Assembly (NCBI GenBank): GCA_020632715.1
Contig: JACKFA010000002.1
Span: 248,001-312,000, forward strand
Length of the DNA: 64,000 bases
Reading direction: 5' to 3'
Source: Deltaproteobacteria bacterium
GTDB lineage: Bacteria; Myxococcota_A; UBA9042; PHBI01
Part shown: piece after piece, positions 56,558-63,936 of the stretch
Layout of the letters: every line of letters starts with the position of its first letter
How positions within the stretch are numbered: the stretch's first letter is position 1
Program-made: the position numbers and the translations under genes
The notes under the pieces: model-generated
Seen by the model: only the letters and a program-made list of their open reading frames with translations
What the model was told of the DNA's origin: nothing
The model's database searches: none

Positions 56558-56685
56558 CGTCGGGGGCTCCTGAGCAGCAGATTGCGTCAGGGGCACCATG
56601 CCGGGATCGGGGTCTCGGGTCGATGTGGCAAATCGTCGCACGCGCGGTCGCCGCGCGCCGCCGACGCGATCGCGTGGCGCGCAGG

Positions 56686-57339
56686 TCAGCTGCCGGGCGC
56701 CGTGAAGCCGGCGGCGCGGTGGCTGCCGTCGCAGAAGGGCTTGTTCTTCGACTGCCCGCAGCGGCAGAGCCAGCACTGCGTAGCGTGGTACGCCTCGCGG
56801 CCGGTGCCGGCGTGGACGGTGAGGTTGCCCGTGACCTCGTTCGGGCCGTCGAGGCAGGGGCTCACGACGAGCTCGCCGCCGGTCGCCGTGAGGGGCTCGC
56901 CGGTCTCGCCGACGGCGCCGACGTCGATGAACTTGGCGGCGTGGTGGGAGTTGTCGCAGTAGGGCGGGTTCTTCGTGGCGCCGCAGCGGCAGAGGGCCAT
57001 CCGCGTGCGCTTCGTGCGCGCGCCGTCGGGGCCGACGACGGTGATGTCGCCGCGGAGGTAGGTCGGGCCGTGCGACGAGACGTGGGCGGTGTTGGCGGCG
57101 GCGGGGGCCTCGCCGGAGCCGTCCTTCCGCGTGTACTGGAGCGCGCCGCTCGGGCAGCGCTCGACGACGGCGGCGGCCTGGTCGGCGGGCACGGCGTCGG
57201 GCTGGCACCACGGCTCGCGCTTGCCGACGAAGAGCTCGCCCTGGGAGCGACCGCACTCGCCGGCGTGCATGCAGAGGCCGCGGTCGTAGCTGATCGTGAT
57301 CGCGTCGCCCTCGTAGGTGGTCACCTTGTCGCTCGCCAT
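56686..57339 (-). CDS. CDGSH iron-sulfur protein with N-terminal ferredoxin-like domain
   Basis: Predicted 217-residue cytoplasmic protein. The N-terminus (about 1-75) is a divergent 4Fe-4S mono-cluster domain: GLCMHAGEC, WCQPDAV and VVERCPSGAL. Two CDGSH domains follow: CRCGATKNPPYCDNSH (variant CDN) and CRCGQSKNKPFCDGSH. They would hold 2Fe-2S clusters with one His ligand. ATG 57339 has AGGAG about 6 bases upstream; the longer frame to 57480 is unlikely. Role: redox or cluster transfer. Divergent from the GH114-like gene. Confidence 0.92.
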   Translation of the reverse strand: MASDKVTTYEGDAITISYDRGLCMHAGECGRSQGELFVGKREPWCQPDAVPADQAAAVVERCPSGALQYTRKDGSGEAPAAANTAHVSSHGPTYLRGDITVVGPDGARTKRTRMALCRCGATKNPPYCDNSHHAAKFIDVGAVGETGEPLTATGGELVVSPCLDGPNEVTGNLTVHAGTGREAYHATQCWLCRCGQSKNKPFCDGSHRAAGFTAPGS

Positions 57340-57518
57340 GGTCGCTCCTGGGTCGTTCCGGTGTCGCTCGCGCTGGACGCCGACGGTAGCAGGCTTCGTC
57401 GCCGCTCGCACGCCCGCCGCGGCGCTGTATCTGGCGCGGATACGACGATTTCTTGGAAATGGTCCGGTGGACCGCGCCACCCTCGGGTGAAAATCGCGAC
57501 ACGCACCTCGGAGTCACC

Positions 57519-58418
57519 ATGCGCGCCCTCTTCGGCCCAGCGACAGCCTCTCTCCTCCTCGCCCTCGGCGCGCTCGGCCTCCTTGCGCTGGCCGCGCCAC
57601 TCGGCGGGTGCGGCTCCGATGGTGGCGGCGGCGACGACATCGGCGAGGTGCCGGACGGCGTGGAGCCAGGCGCGCCCGCGGTCGTCGCGGCGCCGGACGC
57701 CTGGCACCCGGCGCCGGGGACGTCGTGGCAGTGGCAGCTCACGGGCGCCATCGACATGAGCTACGACGTCGACATGTACGACGTGGACCTCTTCGAGACG
57801 ACGGACGACGAGATGGCGGCGCTGCGCCGGGCGGATCGCACCATCATCTGCTACTTCTCGGCGGGTTCGCGCGAGGAGTACCGCGACGACGCCGGGGACT
57901 TCCCGGCGGCGGTGGTCGGTGAGGTGCTGGACAACTGGCCGCACGAGCGCTGGCTCGACGTCCGGGCGGAGAGCGTGCGGGCGGTGATGCGGGCGCGGCT
58001 CGACTACGCGGCGGCGCGGGGTTGCGACGGGGTCGAGCCGGACAACGTCGACGGCTACCAGAACGCGACGGGTTTCCCGCTGACGGTGGCCGACCAGCTC
58101 GACTTCGACCGCTTCCTGGCGAACGAGGCCCACGCGAGAGGGCTCTCGGTCGGCCTGAAGAACGCGGTCGACCTCGTCCCGGCGCTCGAGCCCTACTTCG
58201 ACTGGGCGCTGAACGAGGAGTGCTTCGCCTACGACGAGTGCGACACCCTCGCGCCCTTCATCGACGCGGGCAAGGCGGTCTTCCACGTCGAGTACGTCGA
58301 CAAGGAGGCGGACGCTGACGCCGAGCTCACGAAGGTCTGCGGAGCGGCCTCCACCACGGGCTTCTCGACCCTGGTAGCCCTCTACGACCTCGCGGGCTGG
58401 TCGGTAGCCTGCCCCTGA
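57519..58418 (+). CDS. Lipoprotein of the GH114 (endo-alpha-1,4-polygalactosaminidase-like) family
   Basis: Predicted 299-residue lipoprotein with signal and lipobox LGGC. The catalytic domain is a TIM-barrel of the GH114/TM1410 type: WHPAPGTSWQWQLTG, ADRTIICYFSAGSREEYRDD, ERWLDVRAESVRAVMRARLD, CDGVEPDNVDGYQN (family Asp/Glu region), GLSVGLKNAVDLVPAL and DWALNEECFAYDEC. Such enzymes hydrolyse galactosaminoglycans; the exact substrate is unproven. ATG 57519 begins the signal; the longer frame to 57453 is not credible. Confidence 0.85.
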   Translation: MRALFGPATASLLLALGALGLLALAAPLGGCGSDGGGGDDIGEVPDGVEPGAPAVVAAPDAWHPAPGTSWQWQLTGAIDMSYDVDMYDVDLFETTDDEMAALRRADRTIICYFSAGSREEYRDDAGDFPAAVVGEVLDNWPHERWLDVRAESVRAVMRARLDYAAARGCDGVEPDNVDGYQNATGFPLTVADQLDFDRFLANEAHARGLSVGLKNAVDLVPALEPYFDWALNEECFAYDECDTLAPFIDAGKAVFHVEYVDKEADADAELTKVCGAASTTGFSTLVALYDLAGWSVACP

Positions 58419-58445
58419 ACACAAGGGGACGGTGACGCGAGCGAG

Positions 58446-58518
58446 CAGTCCCCGGGGACTGTCACACGAGGGGAATCCGATAGGGCGGCCGACGCGAGCG
58501 AACAGTCCCCGGGGACTG
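58446..58518. repeat. Two direct copies of palindrome CAGTCCCCGGGGACTG
   Basis: Perfect 16-base palindromes lie at 58446-58461 and 58503-58518, each preceded by the same GACGCGAGCGA flank and followed by TGTC. The unit therefore repeats with a 57-base period. A third copy is at 60684-60699 on the other side of the HNH locus. They lie in the gap after the GH114-like gene. Confidence 0.95.
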
Positions 58519-58536
58519 TCCGCCCGTCTCCCCCGA

Positions 58537-58774
58537 AGGGACAAAGCAGCCGCAGCAGGCGCCGTGGAGATGTGGGAAACCCCGAACCCGGTCGGCCGCA
58601 GGCCGGCCGGGTTTCGGGGTTTTCCAAGGCGATGGGCAACTCGGCGGTCGGCGCCCGGAGGGCGACGACTGTCGAGTTGTCCAAGGGGGCGGTGTGGGCG
58701 GACTCGTGGGCGGGCCGCGCAGCGGGCCGTCCACAGGCCGTCCACGCCCCCGTCATCGCCGGCATCTCCACGGC
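58537..58774. repeat. HNH-flanking hairpin element, left copy
   Basis: The core 58561-58774 begins GCCGTGGAGATG and ends CATCTCCACGGC; homology with the right copy extends to 58537. Inside are two large stem-loops (about 58580-58622 and 58637-58685) and a GC-rich third region. The first stem is CCCCGAACCCGGTCGGCC closing on a GCA loop. The right copy at 60266-60532 is the same element in inverse orientation. The 58419-58774 interval has no gene. Confidence 0.9.
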
Positions 58775-59984
58775 GCGGTAGCGCCGCGTACCTCCCGCGC
58801 GTCGTCGCGACGCGAGCACTCGCCAGCGCCGTCGCCAAGCGACCGCCGCGCGCCTCGACCCGGCTCCGAACGAGCTCCGCCCCGAGCACGCGCGCGCGCC
58901 GCCGCCTGGTTGTGCGCACAACACAACACCCGGCCGTTGTCGGCGACGCTCTCCCCCGCCATGGGCCCAGGGCTCCACGTGGTCGAGCGTCAGCCAGCGC
59001 GTCTCGCTGCACCGCGCGCCGGTCACGCTGTCGACGTGGCTGCACTGGAGCCCGTCGCGAGCGACGATCGCGCGCCGGTCTGCCTTCGGGAAGGTCCGTG
59101 GCGTCTTCGTCGTCGTCGCGGCCTTCGTCGTCCGGGCCTTCCGCGGCTTCGCGCCCACGCCGAAGCGCTCTTTGACGAGCTTCGCCTCGAGCAGCGCGAG
59201 GGCGGCGTCGAGCAAGCCCTCGACCGACCGCGCGTCCGGGCTCCGGTGGCTCGTGAGGGCGGCGAGTCGAGCGAGGCGATCGCGCGTGGCGGCGCTGATC
59301 GTGACGGTCAGCTTGTGACGCTCGGCCGAGAGCGGCTCGACGGCGGCGCGCCGGCCGATCGCCGGAGCGGGCGTCGGAGCGGGCGTCGAGGTCTCTCCGA
59401 GGCGCGGGTGCCTCCTTCACGACGGGAGCGGCCGGCGACATCGGCAGCGACGGCGTCGCCGCCACCACGGGCGCGACGACGCTGGCAGCTTCCGGATCGA
59501 CGGCGCGACGTCCGGCCGCGGGAACCGGGCCGCGAGGAGGGCCTCGATCTCGCGCTTCGACTTGCCGCAGGCGGCGTCGATGAGCGACGGCGCGTTCGCG
59601 TCGGTGAGCTTCGGCGCGAGGAGCACGACGCCGGCGAGGTGCAGTCGCCCGGCGCGCACGCGGTCGAGCAGGAGCGGGAAGCGCCGGGCCGCCCGCGCGG
59701 CCTGGATCTTCTTCGCCGCCTCTCCCTCCGACCAGTTCAATTCTCCGAGGCAGTAGGAGAACAGGGAACCGAAGGGCCTCTCGGACCACGCCTCGGTCCG
59801 GTCGACCTCACCGAGGAGTCGCAGGACGTCGGCGGTCTTCTCGAACGACGACGCGCGCGTGGCGCGCGAGCGCGGCGAGGAGCGCGCGGGGCTCCGTGGC
59901 GATGGGTGTCGCGGGACGAGTCGTCGCGATGGGCTCGAGGTGGTTGGCGACGGGTCGGTTCTGGGGCGTCACGTGGGCGTGCAT
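58775..59984 (-). pseudogene. HNH endonuclease, multicopy myxobacterial type (frameshifted)
   Basis: About 400 codons are recoverable in several frames. ATG 59984 starts MHAHVTPQNRPVANH. After a shift near 59855, ASSFEKTADVLRLLGEV, RPFGSLFSYCLGELNWSEGE, LHLAGVVLLAPKLT and GKSKREIEALLAARFPRPDV follow. Another frame gives PLSAERHKLTVTISAATRDR and LLDAALALLEAKLVKERFG. The nuclease end reads ARCSETRWLTLDHVEPWAHG, then, after a shift, ESVADNGRVLCCAHNQAAAR and FGAELV. This matches abundant HNH proteins with a DUF222-like helical N-terminus. It lacks RuvC parts, so it is not IscB. The C-terminus runs towards the left hairpin element. Confidence 0.8.
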
Positions 59985-60007
59985 GGCTTCGTTCCGGGGG
60001 CTCTCGA

Positions 60008-60032
60008 TGTTGTAATTCCCTTATAACACAGG
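60008..60032 (-). promoter_or_regulatory. AT-rich putative promoter of the HNH gene
   Basis: On the minus strand TGTTATAAGGGAATTACAA is the only AT-rich stretch upstream of ATG 59984. It includes a TTATAA hexamer. No convincing -35 box is visible, so the call is tentative. The gap 60033-60265 shows no gene. Confidence 0.3.
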
Positions 60033-60265
60033 CCCTTCCGAGCGAGATTTGCCCCTCCAGGACGCTCCAGGATCGACGAACGACGCCTCGTCCACCTCGG
60101 GCGGTGGCTTGGCCTGGATCAGCGCGCGGTCTGTGGGCTCGTGGGGCTCACCTCGGCCATTCTGGCGCGATGCGCCGCGCCTTCGGTGGGGTGTGTGCTG
60201 GAAACCCGTCAAGCGAAAAGTGGCCTGGTTCTCGATTGTTCGGCCGGGTGCAGGCCTCCGTGGGC

Positions 60266-60532
60266 GCCGTGGAGATGCCGGCGATGACGGGGGGCGACGG
60301 CCAGGACCGCCTGGGGACGGCCCTCCGGTCGCCAGGGGCTGCGCCCCCTGCGACCTCCGGCCCGCCCCCCGAGGCCGCCCCACCCTTTGACAACTCGGCG
60401 GTCGTCGCGCCTCCGGGCGTCGACCACCGAGTTGCCCACATCGCCTTGGAAAACCTGGGGCGCGGCCGGCCTGCGGCCGCCGCGCCCCAGGTTTCCCACA
60501 TCTCCACGGCGCCTGCGGCTGCTGGGTTTCCC
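60266..60532. repeat. HNH-flanking hairpin element, right copy (inverted)
   Basis: The core 60266-60510 begins GCCGTGGAGATG and ends CATCTCCACGGC. Read on the minus strand it aligns with the left copy end to end. Shared blocks include GTGGAGATGTGGGAAACC, GGCCGCAGGCCGG, TTTTCCAAGGCGATG, GGCAACTCGG, CGAGTTGTC and CCCGTCATCGCCGG. The first stem keeps pairing with a different sequence (CCTGGGGCGCGG). Homology ends near 60532. No gene is recognised in 60033-60863 apart from this element. Confidence 0.9.
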
Positions 60533-60683
60533 GGGGAGGCTTCGCGGGCCCGACCTGGCATCGCCAAGTTTGCCGTCGCTCGTTCTCCGCGGCTGGCCCC
60601 GTCCCCCGTCCCAACGACGCCCGCGGCCGCTGGTTCCCGCCAGAGCCGCCGCCGTGGGGCGCCGCTTACATTCCTTTACATCG

Positions 60684-60699
60684 CAGTCCCCGGGGACTG
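60684..60699. repeat. Third CAGTCCCCGGGGACTG palindrome
   Basis: A perfect 16-base palindrome identical to the two copies at 58446 and 58503. It lies 151 bases outside the right hairpin element and upstream of the ArsR gene. Confidence 0.95.
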
Positions 60700-60766
60700 T
60701 GAACGTCGTTCACTTGCGCTGGACCTTTCGCGCTGGGCTCGCTCCGAATTCTCTCATTGACTTCCT

Positions 60767-60805
60767 TTCGACAGTTCGACATTTATAAAACTGTCAGAAC
60801 GTCGA
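60767..60805. promoter_or_regulatory. ArsR-type operator/promoter
   Basis: TTCGACAGTTCGACA and TGTCAGAACGTCGAA are imperfect inverted arms around an AT-rich centre containing TATAAA (60784-60789). The inner pair GACAGTT/AACTGTC is perfect. Overlap of dyad and likely -10 box fits autorepression by the ArsR gene that starts 59 bases downstream. Confidence 0.6.
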
Positions 60806-60863
60806 ACGGAGCTTGGGGCTCCGGGCGAGTTGGTGCGCGGGGTGGCCCGCGTGGAGCGCGTTG

Positions 60864-61187
60864 ATGGACGAGAACCGGCTGTCGAAGATGTTCAAGGCGC
60901 TGTCGAACCCGAACCGGCTTCGGCTCTTCGAGCAGATCCGGCAGGGGGGCGACGAGGGCGCCGTGCCCGCCGACGCGCGGCCCTCCCGCGGCGTCGGGGG
61001 GTGCCTCCTCCAGCACGTCATCGACGCCCTCGACGTCGGCGCCCCCACCGTGAGCCACCACCTGAAGGAGCTCGTCAACGCCGGCCTCATCGAGACCGAG
61101 AAGCACGGTAAGCAGCTCCGCTGCCGCGTCGCCCCCGCGGCGCTCGGCGAGCTCGCCCGCTACTTCGGCGGGGCCAGCGGCCGGTAG
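60864..61187 (+). CDS. ArsR-family transcriptional repressor
   Basis: Predicted 107-residue winged-helix regulator: MDENRLSKMFKALSNPNRLR and LFEQIR (helices 1-2), VGAPTVSHHLKELVNAGLIE (recognition helix and wing) and KHGKQLRCRVAP. An insertion of about 22 residues (GGDEGAVPADARPSRGVGGC) before helix 3 is unusual and carries the only Cys besides CRV. The metal-site ELCVCDL motif of ArsR is absent, so the signal may not be metal. ATG 60864 follows a GGAG-like box. The quinone oxidoreductase gene starts 85 bases downstream and is the likely partner. Confidence 0.88.
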   Translation: MDENRLSKMFKALSNPNRLRLFEQIRQGGDEGAVPADARPSRGVGGCLLQHVIDALDVGAPTVSHHLKELVNAGLIETEKHGKQLRCRVAPAALGELARYFGGASGR

Positions 61188-61272
61188 GCGACGTTCCGAC
61201 ACGGCGGGCCCGCCCGGTCCCGCCCCTTCCAACTTTTTGCGAGGCTCGAGAGCGAGCAGGGAGCAGTGCGTC

Positions 61273-62400
61273 ATGGTTGCGACGGCGACGAACGACAACG
61301 CGAAGAAGACGGCGAAGAGCGCGAAGCGCGCGGCCACGGGCGCGAAGACCGCCCCCGCCGAGGTCCGGAAGGTCCTCATCCGCCGCGGCGGCAGCTACGA
61401 CAAGCTCGAGCAGGTGTCCGAGCCCCCGAAGGCCCCCGCCGCCGGACAGGTCGCCATCGACGTCCGCGCCATCGGCGTCAACTACGCCGACGTCATGGTC
61501 CGCATGGGCCTCTACTCCTCCGCCAAGGAGTTCATCGGCTGGCCCATCACCCCCGGTTTCGAGGTCTCCGGCGTCGTCTCGGCCATCGGCGACGGGGTCG
61601 ACGACCTCGCCGTCGGCGACGAGGTCATCGCCGTCACCCTCTTCGGCGGCTACACGTCCCACCTCGTCGTCGACGCGCAGTACGTCTTCCCGAAGCCCAA
61701 GGGCGTCTCCTTCGAGGCCGCCGCCGGCGTCCCCGCCGTCATGCTGACCGCCTGGTACGCCGTCCACGAGCTCGCCCACCCGCGCCCCGGCGCCGCCGTC
61801 CTCGTCCACTCCGCCGCCGGCGGCGTCGGCGGGAGCCTCGTCCAGATCCTCAAGCGCGCCGGCTGCAAGGTCGTCGGCGTCGTCGGCGGCTCCCACAAGG
61901 TCGAGACCGCCCGCGCCCTCGGCGCCGACGTCGTCATCGACAAGTCGAAGGTAGGCAAGGGCCTCTGGCGCGAGGCCGAGCGCCACGCCCCCGACGGCTA
62001 CGACGTCATCTTCGACGCGAACGGCGTCGCCACCCTCAAGGACAGCTACGCCCACGTCCGCAAGGCCGGAAAGCTCGTCGTCTATGGCTTCCACACCATG
62101 ATCCCGAAGGAGGGCGGCCGCCCCAACTGGGTCAAGCTCGCCGCCGACTTCCTCCGCACCCCGCGCTTCTCCCCCCTCGAGATGACCCAGAGCTCGAAGA
62201 GCGTGCTCGCCTTCAACCTGAGCTACCTCTTCGATCGCACCGAGCTCTTCCGCCCCGCGGTCGCCGAGCTCACCGGCTGGCTCGAGGACGGCACCCTCCA
62301 GGCCCCGCCGACGACCGTCTACCCCCTCGCCGACGTCGCGCGCGCCCACCGCGACATCGAGTCCGGGAAGACCGTCGGGAAGCTCATCCTCGTGCCCTGA
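61273..62400 (+). CDS. Zinc-independent MDR NADPH:quinone oxidoreductase-like protein
   Basis: Predicted 375-residue medium-chain dehydrogenase/reductase. An Ala/Lys-rich extension (residues 1-38) precedes the GroES-like fold (KVLIRRGGSYDKLEQVSEPP, IGVNYADVMVRMGLY, PGFEVSGVVSAIGDGV). The Rossmann domain has VLVHSAAGGVGGSLVQILKR and GADVVIDKSK. Zn ligands of alcohol dehydrogenases are missing, as in quinone/enone reductases. The C-terminus (HRDIESGKTVGKLILVP) is typical. ATG 61273 has GGGAG about 9 bases upstream. Downstream of the ArsR gene; the longer frame to 61237 is unlikely. Confidence 0.9.
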   Translation: MVATATNDNAKKTAKSAKRAATGAKTAPAEVRKVLIRRGGSYDKLEQVSEPPKAPAAGQVAIDVRAIGVNYADVMVRMGLYSSAKEFIGWPITPGFEVSGVVSAIGDGVDDLAVGDEVIAVTLFGGYTSHLVVDAQYVFPKPKGVSFEAAAGVPAVMLTAWYAVHELAHPRPGAAVLVHSAAGGVGGSLVQILKRAGCKVVGVVGGSHKVETARALGADVVIDKSKVGKGLWREAERHAPDGYDVIFDANGVATLKDSYAHVRKAGKLVVYGFHTMIPKEGGRPNWVKLAADFLRTPRFSPLEMTQSSKSVLAFNLSYLFDRTELFRPAVAELTGWLEDGTLQAPPTTVYPLADVARAHRDIESGKTVGKLILVP

Positions 62401-62453
62401 CGGCGCGACGACGACGGCCGCAGCGCGCTCCTCGCGTCATGTGAACACCGGGG

Positions 62454-62469
62454 TGAGCACATGTGCTCA
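62454..62469. promoter_or_regulatory. Perfect palindrome TGAGCACATGTGCTCA
   Basis: A 16-base perfect dyad lies 54 bases after the oxidoreductase stop and 101 bases upstream of the lipoprotein start at 62571, a good position for a regulator operator. No regulator can be named. Confidence 0.45.
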
Positions 62470-62570
62470 GCCCGGATGCTCTTTCGCGTTTTCAAGAGTC
62501 GTGGCCAGATGCGTCCCACACGCATCATCGCGCCGCTCCCACGGCGCACACTCCCCGACCTGGAGAACCC

Positions 62571-63074
62571 ATGACCTCGTTTGCTCGTCTCGTGGTGCCG
62601 GCGTTCGCCGTCCTCGCCCTCTCGCTCGGCGCCGCCGCCTGCGGGGGCGCCCAGCGCTGCCCGACGTCCGGCGACACGGCCCGGATCTACGACAACAACA
62701 CGCTGATGGCCGCCTACCGCGCCGACGGCGCCTCCCCCGAGGACAAGGGCGGCGGCACCATCGCCGTGCGCTACAACGACCTCGGCATCGTGCTCGTCGT
62801 CCGCGCCAACGCCGACCGCGAGCTCGTCCTCCTCTCGTCGATCTGGACCCACGATCCCAGCGTCGAGCTCACCGCCGACTGGCTCATCCAGATCAACAAC
62901 CAGAACAGCAACGGCATCGTGAAGGTGTACCTCGACAGCGACACCGATCTCGTGACCGAGCAGATCCTCCACGTCTCGAACGGCATGGGCCCCGAGACCG
63001 TGGCGGCGCAGACGCGCACCTTCGCGATGCGCTCCCTCGAGGTCGTCAAGGCGCTCTCCGGCTACATCAAGTAG
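62571..63074 (+). CDS. Lipoprotein with YbjN-like domain
   Basis: Predicted 167-residue lipoprotein: signal MTSFARLVVPAFAVLALSLG, lipobox AAAC. The mature domain (about 140 residues) has the alternating strands and helices of YbjN/secretion-chaperone-like folds (IAVRYNDLGIVLVVRANADR, ELVLLSSIWTHDPSVEL, NNQNSNGIVKVYLDSDTDLV). That match is weak. TGGAGA precedes ATG 62571 by 5 bases. A strong terminator follows. Function unknown. Confidence 0.7.
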   Translation: MTSFARLVVPAFAVLALSLGAAACGGAQRCPTSGDTARIYDNNTLMAAYRADGASPEDKGGGTIAVRYNDLGIVLVVRANADRELVLLSSIWTHDPSVELTADWLIQINNQNSNGIVKVYLDSDTDLVTEQILHVSNGMGPETVAAQTRTFAMRSLEVVKALSGYIK

Positions 63075-63105
63075 CGCCGGCCCTACCGGCGGCGCGGAAA
63101 AAGCG

Positions 63106-63140
63106 AAGGCGCGACCCCCGCGAGGGGGCCGCGCCTTTTT
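63106..63140 (+). terminator. Rho-independent terminator
   Basis: AAGGCGCGACCCCC, loop GCGA, then GGGGGCCGCGCC and five T residues. The stem has about 13 pairs with one internal mismatch. It follows the YbjN-like lipoprotein stop by 31 bases. The A-run before the stem could also give weaker termination for the convergent minus-strand gene. Confidence 0.92.
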
Positions 63141-63207
63141 GCCATCGGCGGTGGTGGGAGACATCACCCCGACGATGGCGTCGCGACTCGTAGGACTCCG
63201 CCCGAGA

Positions 63208-63693
63208 CTACGAGAGCGACAGGAAGAAGCGCACCTGGACCGGGCTCAGGAAGCGCGCGAGCGCGAGGTGGTAGGTGCGCGTCAGGCTCACGAGCTTCTG
63301 CTCGGCCGCGTTCACGCGGCGCTGCGCGGCGAGGATCTGCGAGGCGCGCGGGTGGCGGGTGCGCATGAGCTTCGCGAGCTTCGCCTCCGCCGTGGCGAGG
63401 GCCTTCTTCGCGGCCTTCATGTCGCGCGTGTAGCGCAGCTCGAGGGCCTGGGCCTTCTTCATCTCGGCGCGGCTGATGCCGACGTCGCGGTCGTGGTCAT
63501 CGCGCCGGTCGCCGCGGTAGCCGTCGTTCGAGCCGGGGCGCGTGGCCTCCGGGTGGTACGCGGGCGCCGGGGCGCTCGCGCTGTGGTCGCTGCCGCGGTT
63601 GCCGGCGTAGCCGCCGCCGGGGCCGGCTGCGAGCACCGGGGCGGAGGCGAGGGTCGTGAGGGCGAGGGAAGCGATGGTGAGGAAGCGGCGCAT
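63208..63693 (-). CDS. Periplasmic coiled-coil protein
   Basis: Predicted 161-residue exported protein. The signal peptide RRFLTIASLALTTLASAPVLA ends at an A-x-A site. A Gly/Asp/His-rich segment (about 25-70, DRRDDHDRD) is followed by two long helices (AQALELRYTRDMKAAKKALA, SQILAAQRRVNAAEQKLVSL) and the end ARFLSPVQVRFFLSLS. The architecture resembles CpxP/Spy-type periplasmic chaperones or metal-resistance proteins, but no LTxxQ motif is clear. ATG 63693 has GGAGG about 7 bases upstream. Confidence 0.65.
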   Translation of the reverse strand: MRRFLTIASLALTTLASAPVLAAGPGGGYAGNRGSDHSASAPAPAYHPEATRPGSNDGYRGDRRDDHDRDVGISRAEMKKAQALELRYTRDMKAAKKALATAEAKLAKLMRTRHPRASQILAAQRRVNAAEQKLVSLTRTYHLALARFLSPVQVRFFLSLS

Positions 63694-63768
63694 CAGGAAC
63701 CTCCGTGAGGAGCGGGTTGATGCAAACCCCTTTCGCAACCCGCGTGCCAACCGCATGTTGGGAATTCA

Positions 63769-63784
63769 AGTTATTGAAATAACT
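63769..63784. promoter_or_regulatory. Palindrome AGTTATTGAAATAACT
   Basis: Perfect 7-base arms flank GA in an AT-rich island, 75 bases upstream of the minus-strand exported-protein gene and 152 bases upstream of the plus-strand start at 63937. It is probably a regulator site; TTATTT on the minus strand could serve as -10. Confidence 0.4.
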
Positions 63785-63936
63785 CGTGGTTCCTCGGTGG
63801 GGCGCCGCTCCGCGCAGACATCGCGCCGCGGCCTCTGCAGGCGCCGCAGCCACCGTCTGCAGAATCGGCAGCTCCCGACCCGGCGCGGCGCTTGATCGTT
63901 GAAGGCGCGCCCCGTTCCACGTAGCTTGGAGGCCGC

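Noticed and set aside
57321..59789. 822-codon minus-strand frame spanning several genes
   Set aside because: It crosses the GH114-like gene, the left hairpin element and part of the HNH gene. Only its HNH part is meaningful and is described under the HNH feature.
58775..59984. HNH gene considered as IscB/IsrB with omega RNA (HEARO)
   Set aside because: The protein has a DUF222-like helical N-terminus and one HNH motif. No RuvC segments, bridge helix or PLMP domain are visible.
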